Below, one piece after another: positions 34,366 to 43,650 of a DNA stretch of 64,000 nucleotides. The stretch comes from a bacterium (GTDB lineage Bacteria; Electryoneota; RPQS01), in assembly GCA_016721565.1 (NCBI GenBank), contig JADKHW010000025.1, positions 5,898 through 69,897 on the forward strand, in the 5' to 3' direction. The translations under genes were made by a program, and so were the position numbers. The stretch's first letter is position 1. Each line of letters begins with the position of its first letter. The notes under the pieces are model-generated. The model did no database searches and was not told the DNA's origin. It saw nothing but the letters and a program-made list of their open reading frames with translations.

Positions 34366-35793
34366 TTATCTTAAGCGGGCAAATCCAAATCCCCGTCGGA
34401 TTGATGTCTTCTGTCGCATGGAGATCAACTGTGCGGACTTCCTTCCCCATGTATTGAGAAGCGGCAGCATGTTTCTATACGATTCTCGTTTGCTGTCATA
34501 AGAATCAACGACCCAGATCCGCTCCGCGCTGTTTAGTAATGGTTCAAGCGCTTTCACGGAATCTGCGCGCATTACCTGTTCCCGCAAGTGCGGTAAAAGG
34601 TAGTGACGAATCGGAACATTCGTGAACGGCGGATAAGGAATAATAATGTCATTCGAAGTGATGCGCGCAGAAAGATACTCTCCAGCCTGCCGCCACGGAT
34701 CTTTGTCCACCTTAGTGTAGTAGTTCCACAGCGGATAGACCGTCAAACTCAGCAAGGCCAAAACAAACAGTTGTCTCGGTAAAGCTTGCAAGCTTGCGGA
34801 TGCGGTTGCCATCAAAAATATAACTATAAGCAAACCCGGAATCGTGTAACGTAAAACAAAAACCGGTGTCACGGTCAATGAGACAATCCACGGAAGAAGC
34901 CAGAAGGAAATTCCCAATATGAACAAAAAGATGAAGCCCAACCGCAATCGTGGTTCGCTATAGAATCTGAGGGCCGCAAGCACCGATACCAGCAATAGTG
35001 CCGCCGCGCCGACATACGGGTTCATAAAGTATTTGACCGGCGCTTCAAACAGATCTCTAACAGTGGGCGACGGAATCCAGCTTGCCATCGTTTCTCCGCC
35101 CATCTTGCTGAACATCGCCGCCGCGTTTTGTGCGGTTTCCGGGATGCAGAGTAAGCACAAGAACAAGAGCGTGAGATAGAACGGTTTCGGATAACGTCCC
35201 GCGCCGCGAAACTCGCGTTCACGCCTGAACGCTAAGAAGATGAGAATTTCGCTGAAGATCAGGAAGACCGCGAAGACGTGCGTGTAATAGGCAAGCGTCG
35301 TAACGAGAATGTAACCCCACGCGAGCGGCCAGCGATGCTGGCGCATCAGCGAGAGCAACAATATGTACGAAGCCACACACAAGAACAGGAAAAGCGCGTA
35401 GGGCCGCGCTTCTTGAGAGTAGTAGATGGCAAATGGATGCACCGCGAAATACAACGCCGCGAGAATCGCACCGGTGTTCGTGAACAACTGCCGTCCGAGT
35501 GTGTACACCAACGGAATCGTCAGCGCCCCCCAAATAGCCGACCAGAACCGCAACGAGATTTCGCCCGTCCCGAAAATCAGCCCCCAAAACTTCACCCACA
35601 AATAATAGACAGGGCCTTGGGTCTCAGAATCCCAGCCAAACAGGAGGTCTCCAATGGTGTCATGGACTCGTTTGGCCGTGACAAGCTCGTCCAGCCACAG
35701 GCTCTCTTGCGCCAGTCCGTACATCCGCAGGGCAAATCCTAACAAAATGATCAGCCACAGCCAGCGCGAGTTTTCGGCTTCGGACCTTAGCAC
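34366..35793 (-). CDS. Family 39-type (ArnT/PMT-like) glycosyltransferase
   Basis: 475 residues with about ten membrane segments. The N-terminal block LRMYGLAQESLWLDELVTAK contains the Asp-Glu of the first periplasmic loop of GT39 enzymes, and SLRFWSAIWGALTIPLVYTL with YYSQEARPYALFLF is typical of this group. These enzymes use a polyprenyl-phosphate sugar on the outer face of the membrane. The start is GTG at 35793 (an in-frame stop lies just upstream). It leads the three-gene operon from the promoter at 35839-35867. Confidence 0.85.
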   Translation of the reverse strand: MLRSEAENSRWLWLIILLGFALRMYGLAQESLWLDELVTAKRVHDTIGDLLFGWDSETQGPVYYLWVKFWGLIFGTGEISLRFWSAIWGALTIPLVYTLGRQLFTNTGAILAALYFAVHPFAIYYSQEARPYALFLFLCVASYILLLSLMRQHRWPLAWGYILVTTLAYYTHVFAVFLIFSEILIFLAFRREREFRGAGRYPKPFYLTLLFLCLLCIPETAQNAAAMFSKMGGETMASWIPSPTVRDLFEAPVKYFMNPYVGAAALLLVSVLAALRFYSEPRLRLGFIFLFILGISFWLLPWIVSLTVTPVFVLRYTIPGLLIVIFLMATASASLQALPRQLFVLALLSLTVYPLWNYYTKVDKDPWRQAGEYLSARITSNDIIIPYPPFTNVPIRHYLLPHLREQVMRADSVKALEPLLNSAERIWVVDSYDSKRESYRNMLPLLNTWGRKSAQLISMRQKTSIRRGFGFARLR

Positions 35794-35838
35794 GGGCTAA
35801 CCGAGTGTATGAGGAGCGCATTTGCCATATAATTTCAC

Positions 35839-35867
35839 AAAATACAGGTTACAGCGCAGAATCTCAA
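35839..35867 (-). promoter_or_regulatory. Promoter of the glycosyltransferase operon
   Basis: On the minus strand TTGAGA (35867-35862), 17 bases, TATTTT (35844-35839), giving a leader of about 39 bases. On the opposite strand TTGCAA, 17 bases, TTTATT (35886-35914) is a weaker candidate for the gnd operon. Confidence 0.6.
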
Positions 35868-35983
35868 GGCGGACTGTCCCGTAAATTGCAATGACAAAGG
35901 AAAATTGGTTTATTACCAAGACACAAGACCCGCGAAGCGGATCTTCTCAAGATTCATAAATTAATATTGGATAAAGGTTTAAA

Positions 35984-36883
35984 ATGAAACTCGGATTTGT
36001 CGGGCTGGGGAAAATGGGGGGCAATATGGTCGAACGACTGTTGCGCGGAGGCCACACTTGCGTCGTCACGAACCGGTCGCAGGACTCAATTGACGCGGCA
36101 GTCTCAAAAGGAGCCATTGGCGCCAAGGATTTAGCCGATGTGGTCTCTAAGCTTGACGGCCCCAAAGTTGTCTGGCTGATGATCCCCGCCGGAGCGCCTG
36201 TCGATGAGCATATCGCCAAACTGAAAACCATGCTCAAGGCCGGCGATGTTATCGTGGATGGCGGCAACTCTAATTTTCGCGACTCAATGCGGCGTGGCGA
36301 GGACTTAAAAGCTCTTGGAATTCATTTCGTTGACTCAGGCACCTCCGGCGGCGTCTGGGGTTTGCAGGTCGGTTATTGCCTGATGGTTGGCGGTAGCGAA
36401 GAGGCCTTCAAACTGCTCGAACCGGCGCTAAAAACGCTTGCTCCCGAGAACGGCTACATGCACTGTGGCCCGGTTGGCTCAGGCCATTTTGTCAAGATGG
36501 TTCATAATGGGGTAGAATATGCCATCATGCAATCTTACGCCGAAGGGTTTGAACTCATGCATCGCGGACCGTTCCCGATTGACTTGCCCGCGGTCTCCAA
36601 ACTCTGGGAAAACGGCAGCGTTGTGCGTTCGTGGTTGCTTGAACTTGCCACACTCGCACTTCAAGACGATCCAAAGCTCGAAAAAGTAAAACCGTGGGTG
36701 GCAGACTCGGGTGAAGGCCGTTGGACAGTGCACGAATGCGTGGATTACGCCGTGCCTGCTCCGACAATTGCGGCGGCGGTGTTTGCGAGATTTGCTTCGC
36801 GAGATGAAGAAGGATTTGGCTTGAGGCTTCTGAGTGCACTGCGGAATCAGTTCGGCGGTCATGCCATGAAAACAGAGAAATGA
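35984..36883 (+). CDS. gnd: 6-phosphogluconate dehydrogenase, short (GndA/YqeC) type
   Basis: 299 residues, the short decarboxylating type. The Rossmann motif GFVGLGKMGGNM is at residues 4-15, VDGGNSNFRDSMRR marks the substrate loop, and the catalytic Lys-containing GHFVKMVHNGVEYAIMQSYA follows at about 168-187. It oxidises 6-phosphogluconate to ribulose 5-phosphate and CO2. It is the first gene of gnd-zwf-opcA-pgl; its stop overlaps the zwf start by four bases. An AAAGG site precedes the ATG. Confidence 0.93.
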   Translation: MKLGFVGLGKMGGNMVERLLRGGHTCVVTNRSQDSIDAAVSKGAIGAKDLADVVSKLDGPKVVWLMIPAGAPVDEHIAKLKTMLKAGDVIVDGGNSNFRDSMRRGEDLKALGIHFVDSGTSGGVWGLQVGYCLMVGGSEEAFKLLEPALKTLAPENGYMHCGPVGSGHFVKMVHNGVEYAIMQSYAEGFELMHRGPFPIDLPAVSKLWENGSVVRSWLLELATLALQDDPKLEKVKPWVADSGEGRWTVHECVDYAVPAPTIAAAVFARFASRDEEGFGLRLLSALRNQFGGHAMKTEK

Positions 36884-38412
36884 CCGACGCGACTCAGAAT
36901 CCGTTCCGTAGCGGGATGCTGATGGAACATCCCGCCGATGCCTGTGTGCTGATTATTTTCGGCGGCACGGGTGACTTGGCACAGCGCAAACTCTTTCCGT
37001 CGCTGGCTCATCTCGTGCGCGAAGGCAGGCTTTCGGAACAAACGCAATTCCTTTGCGTCTCGCGCAAAGACCTCGATCAGAATGCATTTCGCGACGAGGT
37101 TCTGAAGAATGCGCGCGCGCTTGCCCCGGGTTCAATTCCCGATGAAGAGTTTGCGTCGAAGTTCGCCAATCGAATATTTACCGTCACGGATGCAGCTGAA
37201 AACGGCAAGTTCGACAAACTTCGTTGGCGTTTGGGTGAAATGGCAGGAGCGGGCGGGCCGAAGAATCATTTGATCTATCTGTCTATTCCGCCGACTGGCT
37301 ATGCTCCGACGATTGCCGCGCTGGGAGCAGTTGGTTTAGCCGAACCTGAGCCGGGTGCGTGGAGCAGAATCATCATCGAAAAACCGTTTGGCCGCGATTA
37401 CGACAGCGCTGAAGCTCTGAATAGCTCGGCGGCGGCGGTGTTTCGTGAAGATCAGATATATCGTATCGATCACTATCTCGGCAAAGAGACCGTGCAGAAT
37501 ATTCTGGTCTTGCGTTTGGCCAACACCCTCTTTGAACCGATTTGGAATCATCACTACGTCGATCACGTTGCGATCACCGCCTCTGAAGCGCTCGGCGTCG
37601 AAGAGCGCGCGCAATACTACGAAGAGTCCGGTGCGCTACGCGACATGATTCAGAATCACTTGATGCAGATTCTCGCAATGGTTGCCATGGAGCGGCCCGC
37701 GAGCCTTGCCGCCGAAGCCATTCGCGATGAAAAACGCAAAGTTCTGGAATCTGTCAGACCATTTACCGAGCAGGATGTTCCGAATGTCGCGGTGCGCGCG
37801 CAATATGCCGCTGGAGCCGTTGCGGGTAAGGCGGTAGTTGGTTACCTTGATGAAAGAGGGATTAAGCCCAACTCGCGCACGGAAACATACGCGGCGCTAA
37901 AACTGCACATTGACAATTGGCGCTGGAGCGGCGTGCCGTTCTATTTGCGCACGGGAAAACGCTTGGCCAAGCGCGTCACCGAAGTCGCGATTGTATTTCG
38001 CAAAGTTCCGCACATGGTGTTTGCGCAATCTCCGGTGGACAGGCTTGAACAAAATGTGTTGGCGATTCGCATTCAACCCAACGAAGGCATCAGCCTCAAG
38101 TTTGAAGCTAAACTGCCCGGCCACGCGCTCCATGTGCGGCCCGTCGAAATGGACTTTCGTTACGGAACATCATTCGGCGGAAGACTTTCCGACGCCTATG
38201 AACGCTTATTGCTCGATGCGATGATCGGAGATCAAACACTCTTTGCCCGACGCGATTCAGTTGAAGAGGGTTGGCGGATTGTGCAGCCTGTGCTGAATGC
38301 GTGGGCCAACGACAAAAGCGATCCGCTTCCACAATATGTTGCCGGAAGCTGGGGTCCCTCGGAAGCGGATGTACTGCTCGCCGCACACAACCATCGCTGG
38401 AGAAAATTGTGA
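36880..38412 (+). CDS. zwf: Glucose-6-phosphate dehydrogenase
   Basis: 510 residues, normal length. The nucleotide site is IIFGGTGDLAQRKLFPSL (residues 25-42) and the active-site block RIDHYLGKETVQNILVLR lies at about 192-209 with the catalytic His-containing HHYVDHVAITASE after it. It makes 6-phosphogluconolactone and NADPH from glucose 6-phosphate. The start overlaps gnd by four bases and the stop overlaps opcA (GTGA). Confidence 0.95.
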   Translation: MTDATQNPFRSGMLMEHPADACVLIIFGGTGDLAQRKLFPSLAHLVREGRLSEQTQFLCVSRKDLDQNAFRDEVLKNARALAPGSIPDEEFASKFANRIFTVTDAAENGKFDKLRWRLGEMAGAGGPKNHLIYLSIPPTGYAPTIAALGAVGLAEPEPGAWSRIIIEKPFGRDYDSAEALNSSAAAVFREDQIYRIDHYLGKETVQNILVLRLANTLFEPIWNHHYVDHVAITASEALGVEERAQYYEESGALRDMIQNHLMQILAMVAMERPASLAAEAIRDEKRKVLESVRPFTEQDVPNVAVRAQYAAGAVAGKAVVGYLDERGIKPNSRTETYAALKLHIDNWRWSGVPFYLRTGKRLAKRVTEVAIVFRKVPHMVFAQSPVDRLEQNVLAIRIQPNEGISLKFEAKLPGHALHVRPVEMDFRYGTSFGGRLSDAYERLLLDAMIGDQTLFARRDSVEEGWRIVQPVLNAWANDKSDPLPQYVAGSWGPSEADVLLAAHNHRWRKL

Positions 38413-39473
38413 GCGGCCCAAACTTGATGACACCGCTTGCTCCACCGCAAGAGGTGGACATTGATAAAATCGAGCAGGAGCTTGAATCGCTTTGGCGTGA
38501 AGCAGAGTCTGCCGATCATCCAATCACACGCGCGACCGCGTTCAATCTCGTGCTCGTATGCGACCACGGAGCAGAAGAAGACGCTCGCGAGCTGATTCCT
38601 GAACTCGCGCTTGTGCACCCGACGCGCACAATTTTGGTCGTGCTAAATGAATCCGCACCGTCAGCCCAACGCGCGTGGGTAACCGCGCACTGCCGTAAAC
38701 TCGAAGGCGAGAATCGCCAGATCTGTTCTGAGGCCATCATCGTCGAAATTGACGGTGAATCTTCGTTGCGCGCGTCTTCGTTGATTCACTCTCTCTCGCT
38801 CGGCAGTTTGGCAACAGCGATTGTGTGGCATCAATCATTGCCGCTGGATCACGCTTTGCTCAAGAGTCTTGCGAGGAGCAGTGAACGCGTCATCACCTGC
38901 GCAACGGATGATCTTGCTCCGGCCTCTACATTGAAACAGTGGCTCGAACTTTACGAAAGTGTGCCACAAGAGTGTGTCGTGACCGATTTGTTGTGGGCAG
39001 AACTCTCCGGTTGGCGCGGCGCAGTCGCTGAACTTTTTGATCAAGGATCGAATATCGCGACTCTCAAAGAGGTGCGCATTCACTCCTCCGGCGACAAAAT
39101 GACCTGCGGTGCGCTGTTGTGCGCAGCCTGGATTGCCTCGACGCTCGAATGGAAATTCCAAAGCGTCTCACTGTTCGGCAGCCATCCGGTTATTGCGTGT
39201 GACGGCGAACGCAATATCGTGTTTTATCCCGAAGGCGGCGCAGTGCCTCCGGGAATCGAGTTCATCTTTTCAAATAACGAGTGCAGCTCTGTGAAGCAAG
39301 CCGGCAATCACTTCTCGTTAACGTGTGGAGATGTTAAGCGCGTCGCACCGCTGCGTCAAGCGGATACGCTCGCGCTCTTAACCCACGAACTTCACGCATG
39401 GGGCCGCGATCCTCGCATGGATAAAAGCGTGCGCATGGCTCACGACTGGTTGCCGGAGTTACTCTTTTCATGA
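38409..39473 (+). CDS. opcA: Glucose-6-phosphate dehydrogenase assembly protein OpcA
   Basis: 354 residues from the GTG at 38409, which overlaps the zwf stop by four bases; a longer upstream frame would run through zwf. The sequence shows the OpcA features IEQELESLWREA, RATAFNLVLVCD, EAIIVEIDGESSLRASSLIH and LLWAELSGWRGAVAELFD. In cyanobacteria and actinobacteria OpcA binds and activates G6PDH, possibly redox-dependent; here the same role is inferred from family and from its place between zwf and pgl. Cysteines at several sites could be redox-active but are not proof. Confidence 0.88.
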   Translation: MSGPNLMTPLAPPQEVDIDKIEQELESLWREAESADHPITRATAFNLVLVCDHGAEEDARELIPELALVHPTRTILVVLNESAPSAQRAWVTAHCRKLEGENRQICSEAIIVEIDGESSLRASSLIHSLSLGSLATAIVWHQSLPLDHALLKSLARSSERVITCATDDLAPASTLKQWLELYESVPQECVVTDLLWAELSGWRGAVAELFDQGSNIATLKEVRIHSSGDKMTCGALLCAAWIASTLEWKFQSVSLFGSHPVIACDGERNIVFYPEGGAVPPGIEFIFSNNECSSVKQAGNHFSLTCGDVKRVAPLRQADTLALLTHELHAWGRDPRMDKSVRMAHDWLPELLFS

Positions 39474-40192
39474 ACCCTGAAATCATCTATTGCGAGTTCC
39501 CCGACGACGTCGCCGAAGCGGCGGCGGCACTCTTGCACGAGCTTCAAGAAGAAGCAATCGCCGAGCGCGGCGTGTTTCGCATTGCGCTATCCGGCGGTTC
39601 GACTCCTGCTTTGCTGTTCAAACTGCTTGCAAGCGCAGAGTGGAGAGATGAGATGGACTTTGCCAATTGGGAAGTTTATTGGGTTGACGAACGCGCAGTT
39701 CCTCCAACACACAAAGACTCCAATTACAAACTCGCCAATGATCTCTTATTAAGCAAAGTGGTAATAGGCGAGGTCTTTCGCATGATCGGCGAACATGCTG
39801 ATTTACACGAAGCCGCCAACGAATACGCACGCACGCTTAAGAGCCGCTTCATTCCCGAATCAGTTTCGTTCGATGCAGTCTTGCTTGGAATGGGAGCAGA
39901 TGGTCACACCGCATCGTTGTTTCCCGGCACCCCGGTTTTGGAATCGGGAGCATTAGTCGAAGCGGTTGAAATCCCGGGCAACGCGATTCCCAAACGCTTG
40001 ACTCTAACTCTTCGCATCATCAACAGCGCACGCGCCGCAATCTTCTTGGTCACAGGCGAAGAGAAAGCCGCACGCTTACGCGAAGTCTTAATCGACAACA
40101 ACTACAAATACCCTGCAACAAGAATTGAACCCCGCGAAGGCCGCTTAATTTGGATTATCGACGAAGATGCCGCCAGCGAATTGAACGAATAA
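39470..40192 (+). CDS. pgl: 6-phosphogluconolactonase
   Basis: 240 residues of the DevB/NagB-like type. Signatures are RIALSGGSTPALLFKLL (residues 37-53), VYWVDERAVPPTHKDSNYKL and FDAVLLGMGADGHTASLFPG (about 134-153). It opens 6-phosphogluconolactone, the zwf product. It overlaps opcA by four bases and closes the oxidative pentose phosphate operon. Confidence 0.93.
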   Translation: MNPEIIYCEFPDDVAEAAAALLHELQEEAIAERGVFRIALSGGSTPALLFKLLASAEWRDEMDFANWEVYWVDERAVPPTHKDSNYKLANDLLLSKVVIGEVFRMIGEHADLHEAANEYARTLKSRFIPESVSFDAVLLGMGADGHTASLFPGTPVLESGALVEAVEIPGNAIPKRLTLTLRIINSARAAIFLVTGEEKAARLREVLIDNNYKYPATRIEPREGRLIWIIDEDAASELNE

Positions 40193-40216
40193 CGCAATAT
40201 AAAGTTCACTAATGCA

Positions 40217-40245
40217 AAACGGGCGACCCATCAGGTCGCCCGTTT
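40217..40245. terminator. Bidirectional terminator after pgl
   Basis: AAACGGGCGACC pairs with GGTCGCCCGTTT around a five-base loop, between converging genes. Confidence 0.85.
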
Positions 40246-40275
40246 CCTATTTCTAATTTCATACTTCCTATTTAA
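40243..40275. repeat. Degenerate 7-bp tandem repeat (TTTCCTA-like)
   Basis: Four units of period seven: TTTCCTA, TTTCTAA, TTTCATA, CTTCCTA. It overlaps the terminator and the stop codon of the minus-strand gene. The same period and unit occur at 44252-44278 and 59962-59999. Confidence 0.6.
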
Positions 40276-41977
40276 ACAGGAAATACACTCCCGCAAAGGG
40301 TCGAATCTGCACGTCTTCACCGTCCGGCAAATATGCCTTAACGCCCGCATTGACTTGCAAAATGTCGATGTCCAATTGAAGGGAACCATCGAGCATTGGC
40401 GCCTCAATGTAGGGGAAGAAAAGTGTCTCCACTCTGTCTTTATAAGTGTCGTTGTCAAACGTCGCGTTAAGGATATTATTCTGCGCACCTACCTCAAGAC
40501 GTAATCGTTGGCTCTTGCTACTCATGACAGTCCAGCGTAACGCAATCGTCTGATAGAAGACACTTGCGGAAATAGAGTTGACTTCCGGCAAATCTGGGAC
40601 TTCGTCGGAACTTACAACTTTACTACCAAATGATATTCCTGAATTGGAATGCACGCCTGCACCGGCAGTGATTTGAGTTTGATCCGAAAACTTGTAGTTC
40701 AGATTGCCACTTACTTCAAATGCGCTTTTGAGTTTCCATTCCCAAAATTGGTTCTCAACTGAGAATTGTTCAGGCGAAGTTTCCTGCCACATTAGATAGC
40801 GGCTGTCATCTGGACCAGGCCATATCGCCGCAAGTCGCATCCAAAGACCAACTCTCTTTCCTGCTCCATACGGTGCTAACTTATCGACGCCAAATTTTGT
40901 AGCAAGTTCGTAATGCCCGAGATCTTGTGCGGCAGGCTCATTGAAGTATTTCCCAATCTTCTCATCATCCCAACCCGCCCTCACGCGATCCCAAAACAAA
41001 TTGTCCTGAAACAGAGTGCGAATGCCCACGAAGGCAAACAGCGAACGATCCCACGCGGGGATGTACATCAATTCCGCCGACGTGCCTAAAAATCTTGCCG
41101 TCAAAGTATCGCTTGTCCACGGCGCAAGTTCGGCGGTGAAACGCAAACCGATGCGCGAATTTACCTCTTGCCGCCCGGCAACCCATCTGTCCCACACGCC
41201 AAATTCCCACTCATTACCCGCCGCAAACGCAAGTCGGCCGCGCGACGCTTCACGCTGTGACATCGAGTAGCCGCCGCCCAGCATACCCAGCGCTTCGCGG
41301 TAAAACAAATTGCGCGGCTGTTCAAGCAGTTCGCTGGGCACATACACCGTATCTCGAATGATTATCGGATCTTTTTCGACTGTGACGATTTCCGGCACGA
41401 ACACCGTGTCATGAATGAACACCGTTACCGTGTCAAACCGCGACGGCTCCAGTCTGGGAAAACTCACGCGCGTCGAATCAAAATTCCATAATCTGATTTG
41501 CGCGCCGCTGTTCGTGAATTTGAAATAGCCTTCGATTGTGGCACCGCGGTAGCCGCGCGCGAGTCGCTCTTGCAATCCCGCGAGTATGCCGTAACCTAAT
41601 GCTTTGCCGCCGCGACTACTTATCGCAACCGAATCAAACACCGTGTGGTATTGACGGTTTTCATATATTTCTGCATTGGCCGGCAGTCTGAACGAACGTA
41701 AGAGCGAATCGAGCCGCTCGCTAATCGGTTCAAGCCGGAGCACACGCCCCGTCGGATAGAGCACGACCGCATCGTTCTGATCGAAACCGTCACTTAGCAG
41801 GTCGGTGATCATCACGCGCTCAATCGTCTCGTTGCCCAAGAACAACTCATCGCGCAAGACTTGAATTTCTCGCGCGTCTGTGACATTCTGTTGTGTCACG
41901 ACCTTAAAGTCCACTTCTGCAAACACATTCATCGTCATCGCCGCAAGCGCGGCCCATAGCCATCTCATGTGCTTCAC
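40268..41977 (-). CDS. Exported protein, probable outer-membrane beta-barrel
   Basis: 569 residues. The GTG at 41977 has AGGGGGA six bases before it; an ATG nine bases inside is an alternative. A signal peptide (MRWLWAALAAMTMNVFA) is followed by a mixed domain with VFIHDTVFVPEIVTVEKD and IIIRDTVYVP repeats (possible periplasmic linker), and the C-terminal 300 residues alternate polar and aromatic residues in many short strands, ending in FLFK with a terminal aromatic, as in outer-membrane barrels. No family was recognised. It starts directly after the stop of the TPR gene, so the pair is one operon. Confidence 0.65.
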   Translation of the reverse strand: MKHMRWLWAALAAMTMNVFAEVDFKVVTQQNVTDAREIQVLRDELFLGNETIERVMITDLLSDGFDQNDAVVLYPTGRVLRLEPISERLDSLLRSFRLPANAEIYENRQYHTVFDSVAISSRGGKALGYGILAGLQERLARGYRGATIEGYFKFTNSGAQIRLWNFDSTRVSFPRLEPSRFDTVTVFIHDTVFVPEIVTVEKDPIIIRDTVYVPSELLEQPRNLFYREALGMLGGGYSMSQREASRGRLAFAAGNEWEFGVWDRWVAGRQEVNSRIGLRFTAELAPWTSDTLTARFLGTSAELMYIPAWDRSLFAFVGIRTLFQDNLFWDRVRAGWDDEKIGKYFNEPAAQDLGHYELATKFGVDKLAPYGAGKRVGLWMRLAAIWPGPDDSRYLMWQETSPEQFSVENQFWEWKLKSAFEVSGNLNYKFSDQTQITAGAGVHSNSGISFGSKVVSSDEVPDLPEVNSISASVFYQTIALRWTVMSSKSQRLRLEVGAQNNILNATFDNDTYKDRVETLFFPYIEAPMLDGSLQLDIDILQVNAGVKAYLPDGEDVQIRPFAGVYFLFK

Positions 41978-43310
41978 TTATTGTCCCCCTAACAGGGCTT
42001 GATATTTCTTCATCTGCTCCCACTGCCCCTTCGAGCGATAGGAGGTTACCAATATCTCGTATGCTGCCTTGCGCTGCTCCGGCGTTAATGGAAACGTCAG
42101 CGCACGTTCAGCTTGCTCAATCGATTGCGCTAAATCGTTAGCCGCAATCTGAGCAATCGCAACAAATCCGCCGCCCTGCCCTTCCCATTGCACCTTTGTG
42201 CTATTCAAAAAATACTCGAGCGCGCCGCGTCTGTCGTTGTTGGCCACAAGCTCCTGCCCGTAAGCATAAAGCATCTTGCCATAGCTCTCTTTATAATCCT
42301 TGGGGCACTCTTCGCCCAAGCGATTCACAACCTCGCCAAGCCGCTGAATGCCCTCAGTTTTGTTGGCATAGTTATATGTTACCAGCGACAATCTCCACGT
42401 TAGAAAGTCACGCGCCTTCACCGTACGTGCGGATGAAATTCCACCAAGATAGGCCTCACGCGCGCCATTCCAATCTTCATTGGTTTCAGCAGCATAGGCC
42501 GCATCACGATACTCCGCCGCCGCAATGCCACCGTTGTCCCAATTTATCCAATCAATCGTCTTTTGAATCTCGGCGGAATCTTCGGGCGTCGAATACGATT
42601 GCGCAAGCGTAAACATCTTCAGAGCGTTTTGATCCTGATAGGTTTTCAAATACGCTTCACCGAGATACAAGCGGTAGTTATTGGGAATTGAATCAGTCGA
42701 ACCTGTTACAAGTTCACGAATGCGCATCGCCTGATCAAATCCCGTCACCGCCTTGTCGTATTGTTTTGCCGAATAAGCGGCGTAGCCATAAGCAAACCAA
42801 AGATTGTCTTCGCCCTGACGTTCGTTTAATATCTCGCGATAGAGCGGCAGTGACTTATCCCACTCTTCCATTCTATCATATGTTGCCACGAGCCACAATT
42901 GCAGCTCTTTCATCTCGGGTTGCTTGGTATAGGCCTTCTCGAAATTCTTCGCAGCGGATTTGAACGCCGACATCGCGCGCTTGCGCGTATCCTGCTCTTT
43001 GGAAGATTTTGTCGTGTCACCCATCGCCTGCCCGATCAAGCCAAACACCCCGCCGCGCGATTTCATCGTGGTGTCGGTCCCCGCCACGCGCATTGCATTG
43101 GCCTCTTTCAAAAACTCTTCACCTGCCGCAAAATCCTCTTTGCCGTGTTCAAACAGCGAGGTCGCCTGCTCTTCGGTTTTCTCTTCCCCGAACAGCCAAT
43201 TTCGCCAACGAATCCGCTTCCGAATTTTTCGCATCCTTTTGCGCAAACGCCAACGTGCTCATAGTCATAGCTGCGAGCCAAAGGATGGTTATTTGTAGTC
43301 TATTCATCAT
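41978..43310 (-). CDS. Exported TPR protein, frameshift near the N-terminus
   Basis: The long frame (41978-43246) encodes TPR-like helices: AMSAFKSAAKNFEKAYTKQP, LPLYREILNERQGEDNLWFA, YGYAAYSAKQYDKAVTGFDQ and YLGEAYLKTYQDQNALKMF. Its apparent N-terminus (MRKRMRKIRKRIRWRNW) is an Arg-rich artefact. One frame over, ATG 43310 encodes a good signal peptide (TILWLAAMTMSTLAFA) and QKDAKNSEADSLAKL, which should join LFGEEKTEEQATSLFEHG. One base is missing or extra near 43186-43205, where a CCCC run lies. It probably serves as partner of the following outer-membrane protein. Confidence 0.75.
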
Positions 43311-43433
43311 ACATCATCCCAAATTCATCATATTTTCTTAGCCCTAAGTTTCCCCACTCATCCTCGGAACCCTCTTCCTTTTGGCCGAGTTATATCGTCA
43401 ATACAAACCCGGTAAACCTTTGATATAACAAGT

Positions 43434-43462
43434 AATATAGCATCGTTTGAAGGAACTGTCAA
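43434..43462 (-). promoter_or_regulatory. Promoter of the TPR / outer-membrane operon
   Basis: On the minus strand TTGACA (43462-43457), 17 bases, TATATT (43439-43434). Its leader to the ATG at 43310 is longer (about 117 bases) than at the other promoters. Confidence 0.65.
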
Positions 43463-43578
43463 CACTCTCTGACCCATTTGCGAAAGCTCAATAAAATTCC
43501 TCTGCCAACTGGGCATTTGTTTCCTCCTCGCAACCTCCTGTTCTGTATAGCTAATCTGGGGAAATCAAGTAACTCATC

Positions 43579-43607
43579 TTGACAATCGCTAACGGAATCC
43601 TTAACTT
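43579..43607 (+). promoter_or_regulatory. Promoter of the repeat lipoprotein genes
   Basis: TTGACA, 17 bases, TAACTT. Transcription would start near 43614, 37 bases before the ATG at 43651; this rules out the longer frame that begins at the TTG of the -35 box. Confidence 0.75.
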
Positions 43608-43650
43608 ATTAAGTTCAAAAGACAAAGCACCATTTCACCCACGCAAAACC

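Noticed and set aside
43579..43650. N-terminal extension of the first lipoprotein from TTG 43579
   Set aside because: That TTG is the -35 box of a good promoter; the lipoprotein signal starts at ATG 43651.
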